Source: Polytrichum commune (Eukaryota > Streptophyta > Polytrichopsida > Polytrichales > Polytrichaceae). Taken from it: a stretch of DNA of 64,000 nt. The notes beneath the pieces are model-generated. The model searched no databases and was not told the origin of the DNA. It worked only from the letters and a program-made list of their open reading frames with translations. Of the stretch, positions 25,101-36,862 are shown in pieces. The stretch is taken from positions 43,238,758 through 43,302,757 of the forward strand of contig OX485805.1 of the NCBI GenBank assembly GCA_950295325.1. The letters are read 5' to 3'. Positions within the stretch are counted from its first letter, which is position 1. Each line of letters begins with the position of its first letter. Position numbers and translations under genes: made by a program.

Positions 25101-26504
25101 GGGTCAACCCATTCATTTTTTGAATGGGTACAAGGTGCACATGTCCATGGGACTGTGCCAATAATGGCCAAGTACCATTTCTTTTCTTAAAAAGAATGGG
25201 TGGAAAGTTCCTATGACTTGACACTTAAATAGAGATTATCTCATAAAGGTGGAATTCAAATTCGTTCTTATGATTAACCCGTTTATTAGGATGTTGATAT
25301 GGTTCTTTCTACACATGTTACATATATCGATATGAACATCATATCCCTTTAGCCAACTCACCCAGAGTTGCCCCAGAGACATTACAAATTAACTCTACTG
25401 TTGAATAAATACCTCTACTGCTAAATATTTAGATAGCACTGAGAAAATATTAAAACCAAAAGGGTATGTGTAAGAAATACTGAACATTATATGCTAATTG
25501 GAGATGACGACCAAGAAACTCAACACAAGTCTACATTCTTGTAAGTAGATACAGATAGAAAGCGTGTACTTAGAAAAGTTCTGTCAGTTCCAAAGTTGTT
25601 GATATACAGAGGGCATTATGTGCACATGCAGCATATTTTGAAGATCTATGAGACGCAACGAATTAAGTGTCCTCAAAAGATATCCATCTCGAGATAACAG
25701 TGGGCAATGAAGATATTGTGCGCCCTTTATCTCTGCAAGTAGGAGTTATTGTGAATTTGGAGATTTCATTTGTATAATATTCGGCAAGTTGATTGGATTT
25801 AAAAGATTATCTTTGTACATAACGCCCTGATTGAAAGACCTCTAGGATGTAGAAAGCATGCCTCTGGAAGAAGTACTGAACTAATGACCACAGTTGAGAG
25901 ATATGCCAGACGAGAAAATTGTACCTGATCAAACTGGTGAAATTCATGCTTCTGCTTGTGTTGAGATAACATCTGATGCAACTGAATGCTTGGTTTGAGC
26001 TTGCATACAAGTCACTCAAAGAATTATTAAGTTTTCCCTAGGACTCGCATAACTTCCATGTGTATTCAGTATTAGCAGGATAGGTTAATTTTGACAATAC
26101 ACACCTTTTGGACTCAAACAGTGCTGCTTATCTGCCATCCTTGCTTGATTGCCTAACTTGCACCTCTCACCTATTTGTCTGTAAAAGATGCTTACTTTGA
26201 CGTCCACCCTAGTATCTTAAAATGGATGATACACATTATGTTTTCTGGCTTCTGGAAAAACGTCCTCATAAACCAGGAATCTAAACTGCTAGTATTACAA
26301 GTTCCAGATTTCAAATCCTTCGTCTTTAATTCAGGCTGTGTACACATTGATGTCATTAGTGTCATAATACCAAAACTCTACATCCTATGATGAACATAAA
26401 CTTCATTATATTATTTCCTTAATCACCATCTAACCTCAGGTTTGCCTGGTTTTACACCAGAGAAGGGGCGAGGTTCCATCACGGAACATAGAGACTCCAG
26501 GTAA
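19178..26504 (+). CDS. Cysteine-type GST-family protein, eight exons
   Basis: Exons 19178-19208, 19913-19935 (23 nt), 20219-20298, 20881-21053, 21772-22004, 22695-22801, 24332-24419 and 26463-26504 join with matching phases at every GT-AG junction to give 258 aa. The thioredoxin-fold N-domain has MTLITDGASHYCEKARWALE, with likely catalytic Cys16 as in Omega/Lambda-like GSTs, then VVLQESPDILRF of the glutathione-binding SxxI region (usually ES or DS followed by I). The all-helical C-domain has FDKQLGPHVRRW and the N-capping block RPYICGRRFTAADITFAAL. The end EHRDSR matches the family's usual EHR tail in spacing. The last exon is the least certain, since other acceptors lie at 26440 and 26461. 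Role is inferred: glutathione-dependent thiol transfer or reduction, probably cytosolic. Class assignment is open. Confidence 0.85.
19260..19850. repeat. Three ~200-bp imperfect tandem repeats in GST intron 1
   Basis: Three units each contain ATTTGGTGGGC, a CATCTGTTG-like block, TGTGTATGTTGTG and TGGGCATTTGTT-like text, spaced roughly 200 bp. They fill most of the 704-nt first intron of the GST-like gene. The degree of decay suggests an old local duplication. Confidence 0.75.
20380..20645 (+). repeat. Intronic dispersed repeat E, copy 1
   Basis: Lies in GST intron 3 and is repeated in direct orientation at 22945-23210 in intron 6. The best shared block is CATATTTTGAGCACATAGTC, continuing CAATCTCTTTT. 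No coding content or terminal repeats seen. Confidence 0.8.
21356..21638. mobile_element. 283-bp foldback MITE-like element in GST intron 4
   Basis: The left arm from 21356 (GGGTTCAGTAGGCTAGGTTG) pairs over about 120 bp, with mismatches, with the reverse complement of the right arm ending at 21638 (CCTTGGCCAACCGAACCC). No clear target duplication was found, so the superfamily is undetermined. Confidence 0.7.
22945..23210 (+). repeat. Intronic dispersed repeat E, copy 2
   Basis: Second copy of 20380-20645, in GST intron 6. It is immediately followed, about 120 bp on, by the inverted copy of dispersed repeat A. Confidence 0.8.
23330..23760 (-). repeat. Dispersed repeat A, copy 3 (inverted)
   Basis: On the minus strand this follows the order of 2905-3540: a TACATGGAGTCCTACATGGC block, ACCATGACATTCCAAAATCT, then GCATTCGGTTGAG. 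It is more diverged than copies 1 and 2 are from each other. It sits in the 1.5-kb intron 6 of the GST-like gene. Confidence 0.65.
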
Positions 26505-27178
26505 CAAGACCTGCCACCGGATCATACTAATGGGCTCAGATTTCAGTGTCTCCAGATATTTAAATTCGTATGGATGTTTACATATTTGATAGGTATATAT
26601 ATAATCATATAGAATGCAGTGGAACTCTGCAGTAATTACAAAAGAAGGAAACCAAATATATGCTTACCCTTTACCCCAGGTTTAAAAGAGAGGAAAGAGA
26701 CATTTCTGGACCACCAAACACCAAAAACCACCATTTCATACTCAATTCCGGAGAATTGTGGGCATCCTCTACAGGCTTGCATTGTAGAATATTTTACGTT
26801 AACACGGCACCAAGAGCAATTTTTTCCAATGAATCAAAATTTCCTAGGAAAAAAACTGGACGACCCTCCTAGAAAACGTGTCAACAGCATGTTACACCGT
26901 TGCAAATAGAATAAGAAACTGACCATAGACCATACTCTTCAAAATTACAAATGCCCTTGAGTAAACTACACTGCAAGCCCCTGCTTCCAAATTCACCTCA
27001 CCAGCAAGTAATGTAAGCAGACAAACTGACATTATCAGGCAGTCAAATGGCAGATATGGTGCCTTGCTCACAGCTGGAAGGTGAAGAGAACCCACACTGT
27101 CTCAACCTACTGTAAATTGGAATCCCGGTTTCAACCCTTTGAAGGCTCACCACCACTACACAAGAAAATTGTGATTAA
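26505..27178. other. Convergent 3' ends of the GST-like and eIF3e genes
   Basis: This gap holds the 3' untranslated regions of two genes transcribed toward each other. No repeat or further coding frame was recognised, and no unambiguous AATAAA signal was assigned to either gene. Confidence 0.5.
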
Positions 27179-30100
27179 TTACCGTACAGTCGATGCTTGA
27201 ACAGCAGCTGCAGTAACTGCAACACTGTTGGTGAGGGTGTAACTCCGCTGACCTAAGAGCTTTGTCTTCTCAATGATTTGTTCGTATCTGTAAAACCACA
27301 GATATGCAAATCATTCCAAACCTCCCAATTGATAGCTCCCACAGTGCTAAAATGACCTCAAACTCCACTTTATGAAGCAAATACTTCACAAGTCAGTTCA
27401 CAAACACTTCCTTGTAAAAGTTCTACAAAGATTATCCAAAATGATATCTTTGTTTCAAATCAACAACATGCAAAACTTTAAAATTCATACATTTTCTGAA
27501 TGAACTGAATGCAGGAGATAACACAGGAGTAACTCACATATTTGGATGTTGGGTTCCCATAACAACAGTCCCCATCTTTGAATCAATCTTGGCATCTAGT
27601 CGGGCATTGCGGATCAAGTTCACAATCCATCTCTCCGCATCATCATAATTCATGTTCAATTTTTGTGATAGCATGCCAATATCGATGCATTGGTGGATGC
27701 GACAATAAGTCTCAAAAATGAAGAGTCGGGCATTTTCAAGAAATTCATCACGCAGGGGGATTGTGACAAATCCATTCTCCGACAGTTGCTTTCCCAAAAA
27801 GAAATCGCTGACAATCAACTGGAAAAACACCAAGAACATGTTCAATCAACTGATGTAGAGTCAGCTGCAATAAATTAAGTATCACATGCCAATCATCTCC
27901 CAGCCACCTCAAATGCATTACAAGATAAATCTACCAACTATCTGAACCTTATGTGAGACATTCAAATGCTAGATCCAGCTATGAAAATGAACATCTGCAT
28001 CATTTTGGAGGTAGGACATTACACATGCAGGGTTCAAGAAACTCAGACAGATTTTCATTTCAGGGACTCTTCCAGTCACTTGGGTCCAATGCCCTTGCAG
28101 GTAGCTGAGGTAAGGCAACAGAGATCTCCATACTGTCTACTAATAGTGGACCGAACAAAAGACGGCTCTGTTGCATAATGGAAAACCCTAATCTTACCTC
28201 CTCACACTCGCGAAGCTTTTTCTGAGCTCCCTCAAAGTCATAGTTAACATAGAGGCACTCCAAAAACTCAGTGACTGGGTCACTGTAAGTGTACCGCTCT
28301 TGCTGGATGACCTTGATTAGTTCCTTCAGCATATTCCTCCTCCTCTTGTTCACGATACAAGCAGTAGCCAAGTAGCGCAACAAATGATGTGCATTTGTCT
28401 GAATAGCATTCAAATACCTAGAACCACAAGCGATACAACTTCAATGCAATGCTCTGCAATTGCTCACCCAGCACCTTACTTATCAACAGATAATTCGAGC
28501 AAACAATTCACACAATGCTTCCAAAGACTCTTAACACTGTAGCTTCAGCAAATAACGAGACATGGAACTCTGAAACTCAGTCCCACATCTTGAAGAGATG
28601 GTGACAAACACCTTTCTGAAAAAAATAGATCAATAATGCCATTCCGTCCATTGTCATGGTTGAAGAAGATGAAAAGGCTCCAGTGCATCAACCATGTCCT
28701 CTGTTGCAGCTGGTTGAGGGGAGATGCAAAGTTCTGCAGCCACCATATCCATAACTTATCATCTGAACAAAATAAAACAAAAGACATGATACTTGAACTC
28801 ATGACTCAACACTAAAGGTTTTAAAGTGGCTCAACACTTTTTTTCACTACTGCTATATTGAACAGAGTCATGTCAAGTGAAGGTAAAGTACTCTTCAATG
28901 ACTGAGAGTCCTTAGCAAGATGAGTGAGTTACTAAAAATCATATCAAGTGCTGCACTAATTACCTTGGAGTCAATGATCTCCTTTAGGCGGTTGAGTTCC
29001 TCTGTAGCCACATCCCAGTTTTGCATCAAAACCTCAGCAGCCAGCTTGCCCCACAGTGCACTAAAGCTGCGATCGCTGTTGGTGCACAGTGTGCGGTACT
29101 GGTAGAGGTAATCAGAAGCACCTGAGTAGTTACCACACTCAAACTGGAATTTGGCATACTGATAGAGCGCCTCTATTTGTTCTGAGCCAATCTGCAGGCA
29201 CAGGAAATACATCTTAAGGATATACTGCGATCATTTGGCAACAAACCTTGAAACTTGGTAGCAAGGAATTGGAAATTGATAAGAATTTCACCCAGACAAT
29301 CAATTAAGATTTCCAAACTAAGTTACAGACTACTTGCAAGAAACTCCTTGGCAGATTCTCTTCATCAAAATCCATGTGTCACATTGACCTAGCCCATACA
29401 AACCCTAAACAATGCAATAACACAGAATATAATATAGCACTCTCTGTCCCATGCCAGCATAGAAGGGAAGTGTAGGGTCTCGACCCAGAAGGTGTTTAAA
29501 CAAAGGGCTCCGAAATGACAGGATCACATATGCACAATACTACAACAAACCTAAACCCTCTCCACCACAAAAGGGCATCTTGGTCTTGAGGCACGAAGAA
29601 TTACGGCTATGTGAGTCGTTCTGTACCCATAAGACCGGGCCAGGGGCAAGAAAGAGACTGAGAGGGACAGAAGGGGAGGGGGGAGGGGAGGGACCGTAGA
29701 AAAATAACCTGGTATCTATCTTGCAACATTTGCAAGTTGTAGTGCTTATCAGACCGCAGCTCCTGCACAAGAGCGGGGTTCTGCAAGAAGCTGATGAGTG
29801 GCGCGGCAGATTCCTCCAGCACTTTCAGACGGCCCACTACCTCTATCCTCCTCTCCACCATGTCTGAACCAAGAATGCAAAACACGGGACCATAAGCCAA
29901 TTGGCAAGCCCTTAGAAAAAGCCATCTCTCACAGCCATTAGGGTGTCATTAGGGCATCATTAGGGTTTCATACAGAGTATTGAGAATGCGGAAACAACAT
30001 ACCTTGGGGGACGTCTTCCGTGTGGTAGAGGCTCTTATGGATGTCCATGGCGTAGTCGACCATGTTCGTTTTGGCCAGAAGCTCGATCTTAGCCTTGAGG

Positions 30101-30210
30101 ATCTGGTCGTCGGCGTAAATTTGCTTGTCCTGGAGAAACTCCAGGAGCGGGAACACGAGATGGCGGTCCAGGAACGGCGCCACCTTGGCGGTGAGGTCGA
30201 AGTGCGCCAT
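27179..30210 (-). CDS. TIF3E1: Eukaryotic translation initiation factor 3 subunit e (eIF3e/INT6)
   Basis: Coding exons in transcript order are 30210-30003, 29863-29709, 29191-28964, 28733-28612, 28417-28198, 27818-27538 and 27287-27179. All six introns are GT-AG with agreeing phases, giving 440 aa, the usual length (Arabidopsis about 441). eIF3e is a subunit of the eIF3 complex that assembles on the 40S ribosome and mRNA. The N-terminal block [14 protein letters not shown] is followed by [19 protein letters not shown]. Then come the helical repeats [20 protein letters not shown] and [16 protein letters not shown]. The C-terminal PCI domain includes [19 protein letters not shown] and [20 protein letters not shown]. 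The start at 30210 aligns with the family N-terminus (MAHFDLT). No truncation or internal stop is seen, so the gene looks functional. The 5' leader carries a CAA/TTG repeat. Confidence 0.97.
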
Positions 30211-30440
30211 GGCTGCAGATGAGCAGGATGCGATGCAACAACAACAACAACAACACACGGATAGAAACGAACGCGAGGAAGGGAAAATCTGCACAGGTGG
30301 ACTACGCTGCTTCCTCTCGCGGAGGGAGGGAAGAGCAAAGGGCCGTGAAACCCTAGCAGAGTTCACAAAGAAGGGGCGGCACGGTGATCGGTTTCACTCC
30401 GCTTGGGACCCTAATGTGAACCCCCCCCCCCCCCCCAAAC
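30211..30440 (-). promoter_or_regulatory. eIF3e 5' leader and proximal promoter region
   Basis: Immediately upstream of the eIF3e start are a CAA-triplet run (about 30235-30255, TTG on the transcribed strand) and a GC-rich 150-bp stretch without an upstream in-frame ATG. A 16-C homopolymer (30421-30436) marks the outer edge. Extent is inferred from composition only. Confidence 0.4.
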
Positions 30441-30932
30441 CCCAACCCATTAACATATCTTTAGTGTACTTTGATTGACTTTGGCAAATGAACTCTAATT
30501 TGGAACCAACTATGGTAAGGTATGTGGGTGTTATTCGGTTTTGTTTGTTTTTTTTTTCATGATCTATGGATAACATTTCCACAATGAAACTTGTGTTGCA
30601 TTAGTAAACCTATGAAGAAGCATTAACAAAAATCGGATTGAAAATCGGACCTCCCCTTATTCAGTTGTGTTTGTTGATTCCTTGACAAGAATTCATAGCT
30701 CCTCCCCAGTTTTGTTCACTATTGGGTGTGGAGTAGTTAATATGATTTGGAAACATGGTCCAATCTTTTGTATACATGTAAATTTATGATATTTGTTCTT
30801 TAATCTTTACCAACTCACACACCAATCAAATCTAGGTATCCGATTAAGAATAATAAAAGAATATTACCCACATACCTTAAATTGGAAACAACTAGGTTAT
30901 GATGGGCAAAGGGTGTACATAATGATCTCAAC

Positions 30933-30972
<40 letters not shown>

Positions 30973-33900
30973 TCACCTCGAGCATAGACACAAGAAGGAC
31001 CAAGTGTGTTTTTAATATGGGATATGTGGTGATTTGTACAACCCATGAACAGGCATTGAAAGAACAATTGTATGTAATCTAATATATTTACTTCATTTTT
31101 AGCACAACCTATTCATAAGAGGATGTAAAAAATATAATCATATATGATGACAGTGATTAAATCTATGTGGTATTTATTTTGAAGTATGAGTGTTTATATG
31201 AACTCAAATGTCCCAGATATTTTTTTATTCTATACACATGTATGCTCCAATTGGGATTGCGCATATGGTGAATGGGTTGGTTCTAGATAGGGTCACTTAT
31301 AACACTTTTAGCTTATAACATCAATAAAATTTAACCACTTTGTATGACGTTTTGAGGCCCATATAGGGCCTCTTGGATCTTTAAAGGGTCAAGGGGCTTG
31401 TTGTATGGCCCGTGTACATATTTTGTATGAGCCTCAATAAATCTTAAAATCAATATGTTATAGTTTTATGTTTAAATCTTTAATGTGTACACTATCACAT
31501 CTCATCGATAAAGTTCCAATATACTCGATGTGACATTGATGATCAAAATATCAAACATGCAATTGTATCCAAGGGCAGCTAGGATGTGCACTTTCATCCA
31601 ATCTTCAATAACATTTAGCAATTCCATTGATTTGAAAAGTGCACTATCACATCAAGTTAATCCTAGATATGATAAGTTTTTGACATAATTGACTAAAAAT
31701 GAAATGTTTAGCTCAATGACATGCTTTGTGTGCATGGAGAGGCCTAAAATGGACCTCTTAGACACTTAGCGGTTAATTGTGTTGTTCCAGACGTAATGTG
31801 ATTAAGACCTAGTATGCTAACATTTTTGTTGAGACAAGCAACCTAAGCAAAATGACATGGGTATTTAGGATAACCACATACTAGATTACTATAGATTGAA
31901 CCTTGATGCACATGGAACCATTCCAAATTTTTGTTGTTGTAATGATTTATGATTCCTCATATATAGGTGGCTTCATAAAGAGCTTATTAAATCAACAATA
32001 ACATAGGTTTACCTAACATTTTCCAACCTTTTATAAAAGGTATTTTTGTATCTATGTACCCTAGCACAAGTCATTTGGGTGTTTTGCATAAGGGAACCAT
32101 ATTCAATGTCGTTTATGGTATAGAAGGAAAATTCCCATGGGATTGTGCCCAACGTATTCTTAGATCCATCGAGGTTGAATGATGTTATGCATCATCACTA
32201 AATTTGTTGGATATAGAGAAACCAAAAGATTGAAAATAAAATTATATATATATATATATATACATATCACATAAGGTAGTCAATAATTTATTTAAATTTG
32301 GTCATGAAATATTTTGTAATCCAATTTTCCCTATTTTTGTTTGTATCAAGTTTAGCATACCCATAACAAAAAATCACAAGGTAGGCAACATGATTATGCA
32401 AGTCATGTTTTGACCTCAACCCTTTCTTGCAATAGGTGCATTCCAATGAAGTTGGAACTTTCACACCACTCTTGATGGCGAGGGCAATTCAGTCCACTAT
32501 CATCAACATATTTCATGATCAACCATTTGTATGTGGATACCAACTTCATTACAAAGGTATGGGAAGAAACTTTTTTTCATTGCAACAAATTTTAAGGATG
32601 TTCGTCATTCGCAAAGTTGAAGTTCCAAGTTAGAAGAGGTAGTGGAAATGTTTATTTCCAAATTTGGATGACATGATGGATGCGAAAGTTTGGTAAAATA
32701 TGAATAATTGTGCATATTCATATTACATATATGTGAGAGCGTGAGATCGTGAGAACTTGAATATTCAAATTTGGGGTTCACATGCCTATTCTAGAGGTGG
32801 TCAAAGTTCATTGACCCAATGAAGGATGACTTTCACAATGAGCTTCGATACCACTTTTGAAACACTTTTGGTTTGAGGTGTAGCCCACACATGGGTGATC
32901 CTCGCTATGACCAACACCTTAGGCATGAAAAACTACTTCCTCCTTCAAGTCTTAGTGACCTTCTACGAGCTTCAAAAAAACTTCATGGCATTGTTCTCCT
33001 TCAAATTTAGAGCGAAATTGAATGAGATTTGCACCTATCTGTTCTTAAAACATTAAAGAATCTACATCGCGTGGGGAACTGGACGAAGACATGACGTGGC
33101 TTCACAATGACTTCTCTTTTTGAGAGAGAACATGTGGGGCTCTTGGAGACAATAAAGGGTTGATGTGACCCTTGACTAAACCGAAGTTAACTTGGTGTGG
33201 TTTGTTTGACTTTGGCAAATGGACTTTAAGTTGGAACTAAGGATGGTAGGCTTGATTCTTTGTCCCAAAATGATACCTTACATAGTACTAATGCCATTTA
33301 TTGGCACTAATTAAATCAAATATTTAAAAACAAATCTAAAAAATTCCAACATGTAGAGCTCAACTACCTCCGCTTGTTCCTAGGGTTGACCATATCATAG
33401 TGACTTAGAGAGTTGTCCATATTAAGATGGCTAAACTACCTAGTAGAATGTTGACATCATTTAGAAAACCTCAAAAAGTTGGGAACAAGGTGTTAGATCC
33501 AATTAACCATGGACAAGAGCAATTATAGGCAGTAACAACAAAATGATATTGAGGAGGCAGATGGCCAACCGTAACAGAGTGAGAGGATACCGAGGACGGG
33601 AGCGACATGCAACACCGAGGACAGAAACATCCAACACCAAAAAATCAAGTAACCAACAAAGTGAGAGGACACCAAGGACAAAAGTGGCTAGCACCAAGGA
33701 TAGGAGCGGGTAGCTGGAAGACATGGTTAATAGACCACCGACCATGAACTTAAGACATAGAGGAAGTGCAACGGACAAGCAGGGGGCAGTGAGTCCCAAG
33801 GGTGTTGGGGCAGGGCTTGTGAGAGAACCACCAAGGGGGCTAATGGCCGGGTATCTACAACAAGCACGGGCCACATTTCCCCGAGGGTATAACCACATAT

Positions 33901-34596
33901 TATCCAGTCATCAAACATGTAATAAACGTGGATACCACGAGGGTACTAAAGGGGGAGTCATTGAGTTTTGGTTACTAGTAAAACCCTTGTAATTAAAATT
34001 TATAAACCCTATAATTAGTGAGCCAACTAGTGAATATTGAGTAGCGGACCACATCCACTATTAGTAAGACACTTTAGATTGGCGAATTCATTGGGAATTA
34101 GTAAGCCACATAATAAGCCACTTAGAATTAGTACACTTCATGTGATTAAATATCGTTTTGGCCACATAGGTGAGGAAACCGGAGGTGGAAGAGAATAAAA
34201 GCCAAGAAACAATTTTGTGAACTACTCTTTAAACTTCCCCATACCTACATGGTAATAGGTAGATCCTAGGGCATAATCTACCATAATATGAATGAAAAGG
34301 GAAATGAAGGATATATGTTCTCATTTTGAGGATCTTGAAAGAGCATTACTCATATGCTTAAAAGAAATAAAGGACATAGGCATCCAGGAGGATGGCACAT
34401 GTTAAACACCACCTCCCATTATATATAGAGTTATGACTAATATTAGCACACCTTATTCCCAACGATAGGCTACACGAGAGCTAGGTCCTTTGTATATTTA
34501 CCACTATGAATACAAGAGCTTCAAGCTCAAACCTTCTGGTTAGTTATTCAATGTAGAGGCAAAGTAATTGAGAGCATAGACATCATCAAGTTCATT
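30441..34596. other. Long AT-rich intergenic region, no gene supported
   Basis: Contains a (GA)n microsatellite (about 30935-30968), a (TA)n tract (about 32243-32262) and a purine-rich stretch (33540-33990) with short, drifting repeats of the type ACACCGAGGACAG. The 131-codon minus frame in that stretch lacks any motif. Nothing else recognisable. Confidence 0.5.
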
Positions 34597-34666
34597 GTGA
34601 TTGAGAGATTTGACGAGTGCTATGAATAGAAACTTACATAAGGTGAGATAGTCGCATGAGTTGGTA

Positions 34667-36720
34667 CAGTCTAACCTTGATAATATCACACCATCCGTTT
34701 CACCATAAAGTGTGATATAAACAAGGTGTGACATATTTGATAATGTCACATTTTGAAGATTTGTGCATAATGTGATATTATCAAAAAAAAAAGGTAGAAA
34801 ATCAAAATGAAATTACAATGTAAAAAAAATATATAAAAAAATCAAACACAAGACTTCAATGTTTTTGAATGTAAAATATAATTCAAAATTGTGAATAACA
34901 ACATGAGCACATCACAATGTGTCATTGAGATCAGGTAAAGACCTCTCACTAGAGACAAAGAAGCTTCTAATGTCACATTGTTTTAGTGATGTTAAATGTC
35001 CAACACCAATTCTAATGAGTTTGTCATGGATGTTTTCCATTCCTAACAACTCATGAGTGTTGAAAATCTGAGAACCTTGGCTAGCCATAAAATTCAAAAC
35101 ATCTTTAGCATATTTTTGTGCATCGCTTAGCTTCACTACTTTAGACTCATCATCATTGCTATTAACAATCAATGGGTCTTCTTCCATGGAATCAAGTACA
35201 TGTTCGCCATCTTGCACTAATTGCACAAGCTCCTCAGTAGAATATTCCACCTCAAAATCATCTTCACCTTCCATGTTTATGTACTCTAAAGGACTAAGCT
35301 TTTCTATAGGCTTGCCTTCAACATCCAAACCCAAATTCAATGCGGCGATGAGATTGCCCAATTCCAAAGCTGCTTCCTCCATTTTGGACTTCATACGTTC
35401 ATCAGAATTGTTGATATCTGCATTCCACGCTGCAGGCAATATGGCAGACTTTCTCCAACAATTTCTAATGGTTTGATCATCTAATTCATGCCATGCCGCC
35501 ACACACCATAGCATTGCTTGAAATAGATCAACATTCAGTTTCCCCAAATCTTCATTTGAGTTATCAATTTGTTGCAAAGTCCAGGCAACAAGCTTGCGTT
35601 TATAGCACATTTTGAATGCTGCAATCACTCCTTGATCCAAAGGCTGAACAACTGAAGTCACATTTGGTGGAAGAAACAATATAATGATATGGGAGAGTAC
35701 AAAAGCATTAAATCCATCTATAACTTTTTTGACCTCACCATGAATATCATGGCTTCCTGCATTATCCATAATAATGCAAATTTTTCTATCTTGCAATGTC
35801 ATTCTTCGGTTCTCACTCTTCACCCAATGTGTAAAAGCATCACCATTCATCCAGGCTGAATTGTTAGAATAATAGTGTACTATACTATTTGGATCAAACT
35901 TCCGAGGAAAGCATCTGGGACGTGTTGATTTGTGAATGAAAACAAGCTTCAATCGCTCCTTCCCTGAGATATTAGTGCAAAGCCCCAATGTCACACGGTC
36001 CTTCTTCTTTTTATTTCCTTTTGCCTTCCCAATATTCAAAGTCTTGCAAGGAGAGGCTTTATAATACAAACCTGTCTCATCAAAATTGAAGATGTCTTCA
36101 GGATCTTACTAGATTCTCCTATGCGACTATTGACTATAGAAACAGTGAAGACCGTGCCACATATCTTGAGATTTCTACATTGCAAACTAATTTAGCTTAA
36201 GTCGACACTACTCTGTACCAGCTCAGCTAAACCGTAGAACTTAACATCCTAAATTACTGCACACAAGCTGAAACCCTCAAAGACACATAGGTGAACACAT
36301 GTGACGGAAGGTGGGGTGCATAGAGGCCAAGAAGTCTTGGCAGCGCCGTCAAAGACAACACCTTTGAGTGCCGTGTATACTAGTATAGACAGCACCGTTC
36401 AGGGTTGGTGCACAGAGGCGGCTCATGACCCTTTGAATAACATTGCATTTATCACAGGGGTGGCTCATGACCCTTTTGGCTACTACAATATGTCCATCCA
36501 ACCATCACATACAATCCATACATCCAACCATCACATACAATCCATCCATATTTGATATTATCACATTTACACTACGGATTTTGGAAAAAAATAGTGACAT
36601 TAACAAGGGTGATAGGGATAATAACGAGGGAGTTTTACACTAAGAAAATCGGTTTCAAACTTTTAGGTGACAGTATCAAGGTGTCCCATTAACAAGGGTG
36701 ACATTATCAAGGTTAGACTG
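34667..36720 (-). mobile_element. Tigger/pogo-type DNA transposon, deletion derivative
   Basis: The left end CAGTCTAACCTTGATAAT (34667 on) and right end ATTATCAAGGTTAGACTG (to 36720) are inverted repeats of about 23 bp with one mismatch, flanked by TA on both sides (34665-34666 and 36721-36722). This is the classic Tc1/mariner-pogo signature. The 2,054-bp element encodes a transposase lacking its DNA-binding half. The non-coding part (36110-36700) has internal short duplications: GGCTCATGACCCTTT twice near 36420-36475, and CATCCAACCATCACATACAA twice near 36495-36545. Confidence 0.92.
34912..36105 (-). pseudogene. Tigger/pogo (CENP-B-like) DDE transposase, N-terminus missing
   Basis: An uninterrupted 397-codon frame runs from just after a stop at 36108-36106 to the stop at 34912. 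It covers the DDE_1 nuclease: first Asp in FNFDETGLYYK (GAT at 36081-36079), second in CIIMDNAGSHD, third in LPPNVTSVVQPLDQGVI, the most diagnostic block of the family. The helix-turn-helix and CENP-B DNA-binding domains that normally precede the nuclease (about 150-200 residues) are absent. The element therefore probably cannot recognise its own ends, although the catalytic core is open. An acidic C-terminal region follows, as in other plant copies. Confidence 0.92.
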
Positions 36721-36862
36721 TAGTTGAGTGTGATTGAGAATTTATTATAGAACTTACAAGAAGTGAGATAAACTGTAAGTATTGAAAGGCATTTGTGTAA
36801 TGAGAGATCATAGAAGCTCACATGAGGTGAGAATAGTTGCATTACAAAGTTGGTAAGTGGAG

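Larger units (their letters stand above)
34597..36862. repeat. ~75-bp degenerate tandem units split by the Tigger insertion
   Basis: Units containing TGTGATTGAGA and then AACTTACATAAGGTGAGATA-like text occur at about 34597-34666, 36721-36790 and 36798-36862. The Tigger element (34667-36720) is inserted between the first and second units. Confidence 0.5.

Noticed and set aside
26440-26491. Alternative last GST exon reading FAWFYTREGARFHHGT
   Set aside because: It looks family-like but would need a phase that the strong GTGAGT donor at 24420 does not provide; the 26463 acceptor keeps phase and ends with EHRDSR.
30935-30987. Arg-Glu repeat peptide
   Set aside because: Simply the translation of a (GA)n microsatellite.
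33503-33898. 131-codon hydrophobic minus-strand frame
   Set aside because: Arises from a purine-rich low-complexity stretch; no signal of a real membrane protein such as conserved loops or neighbouring exons.
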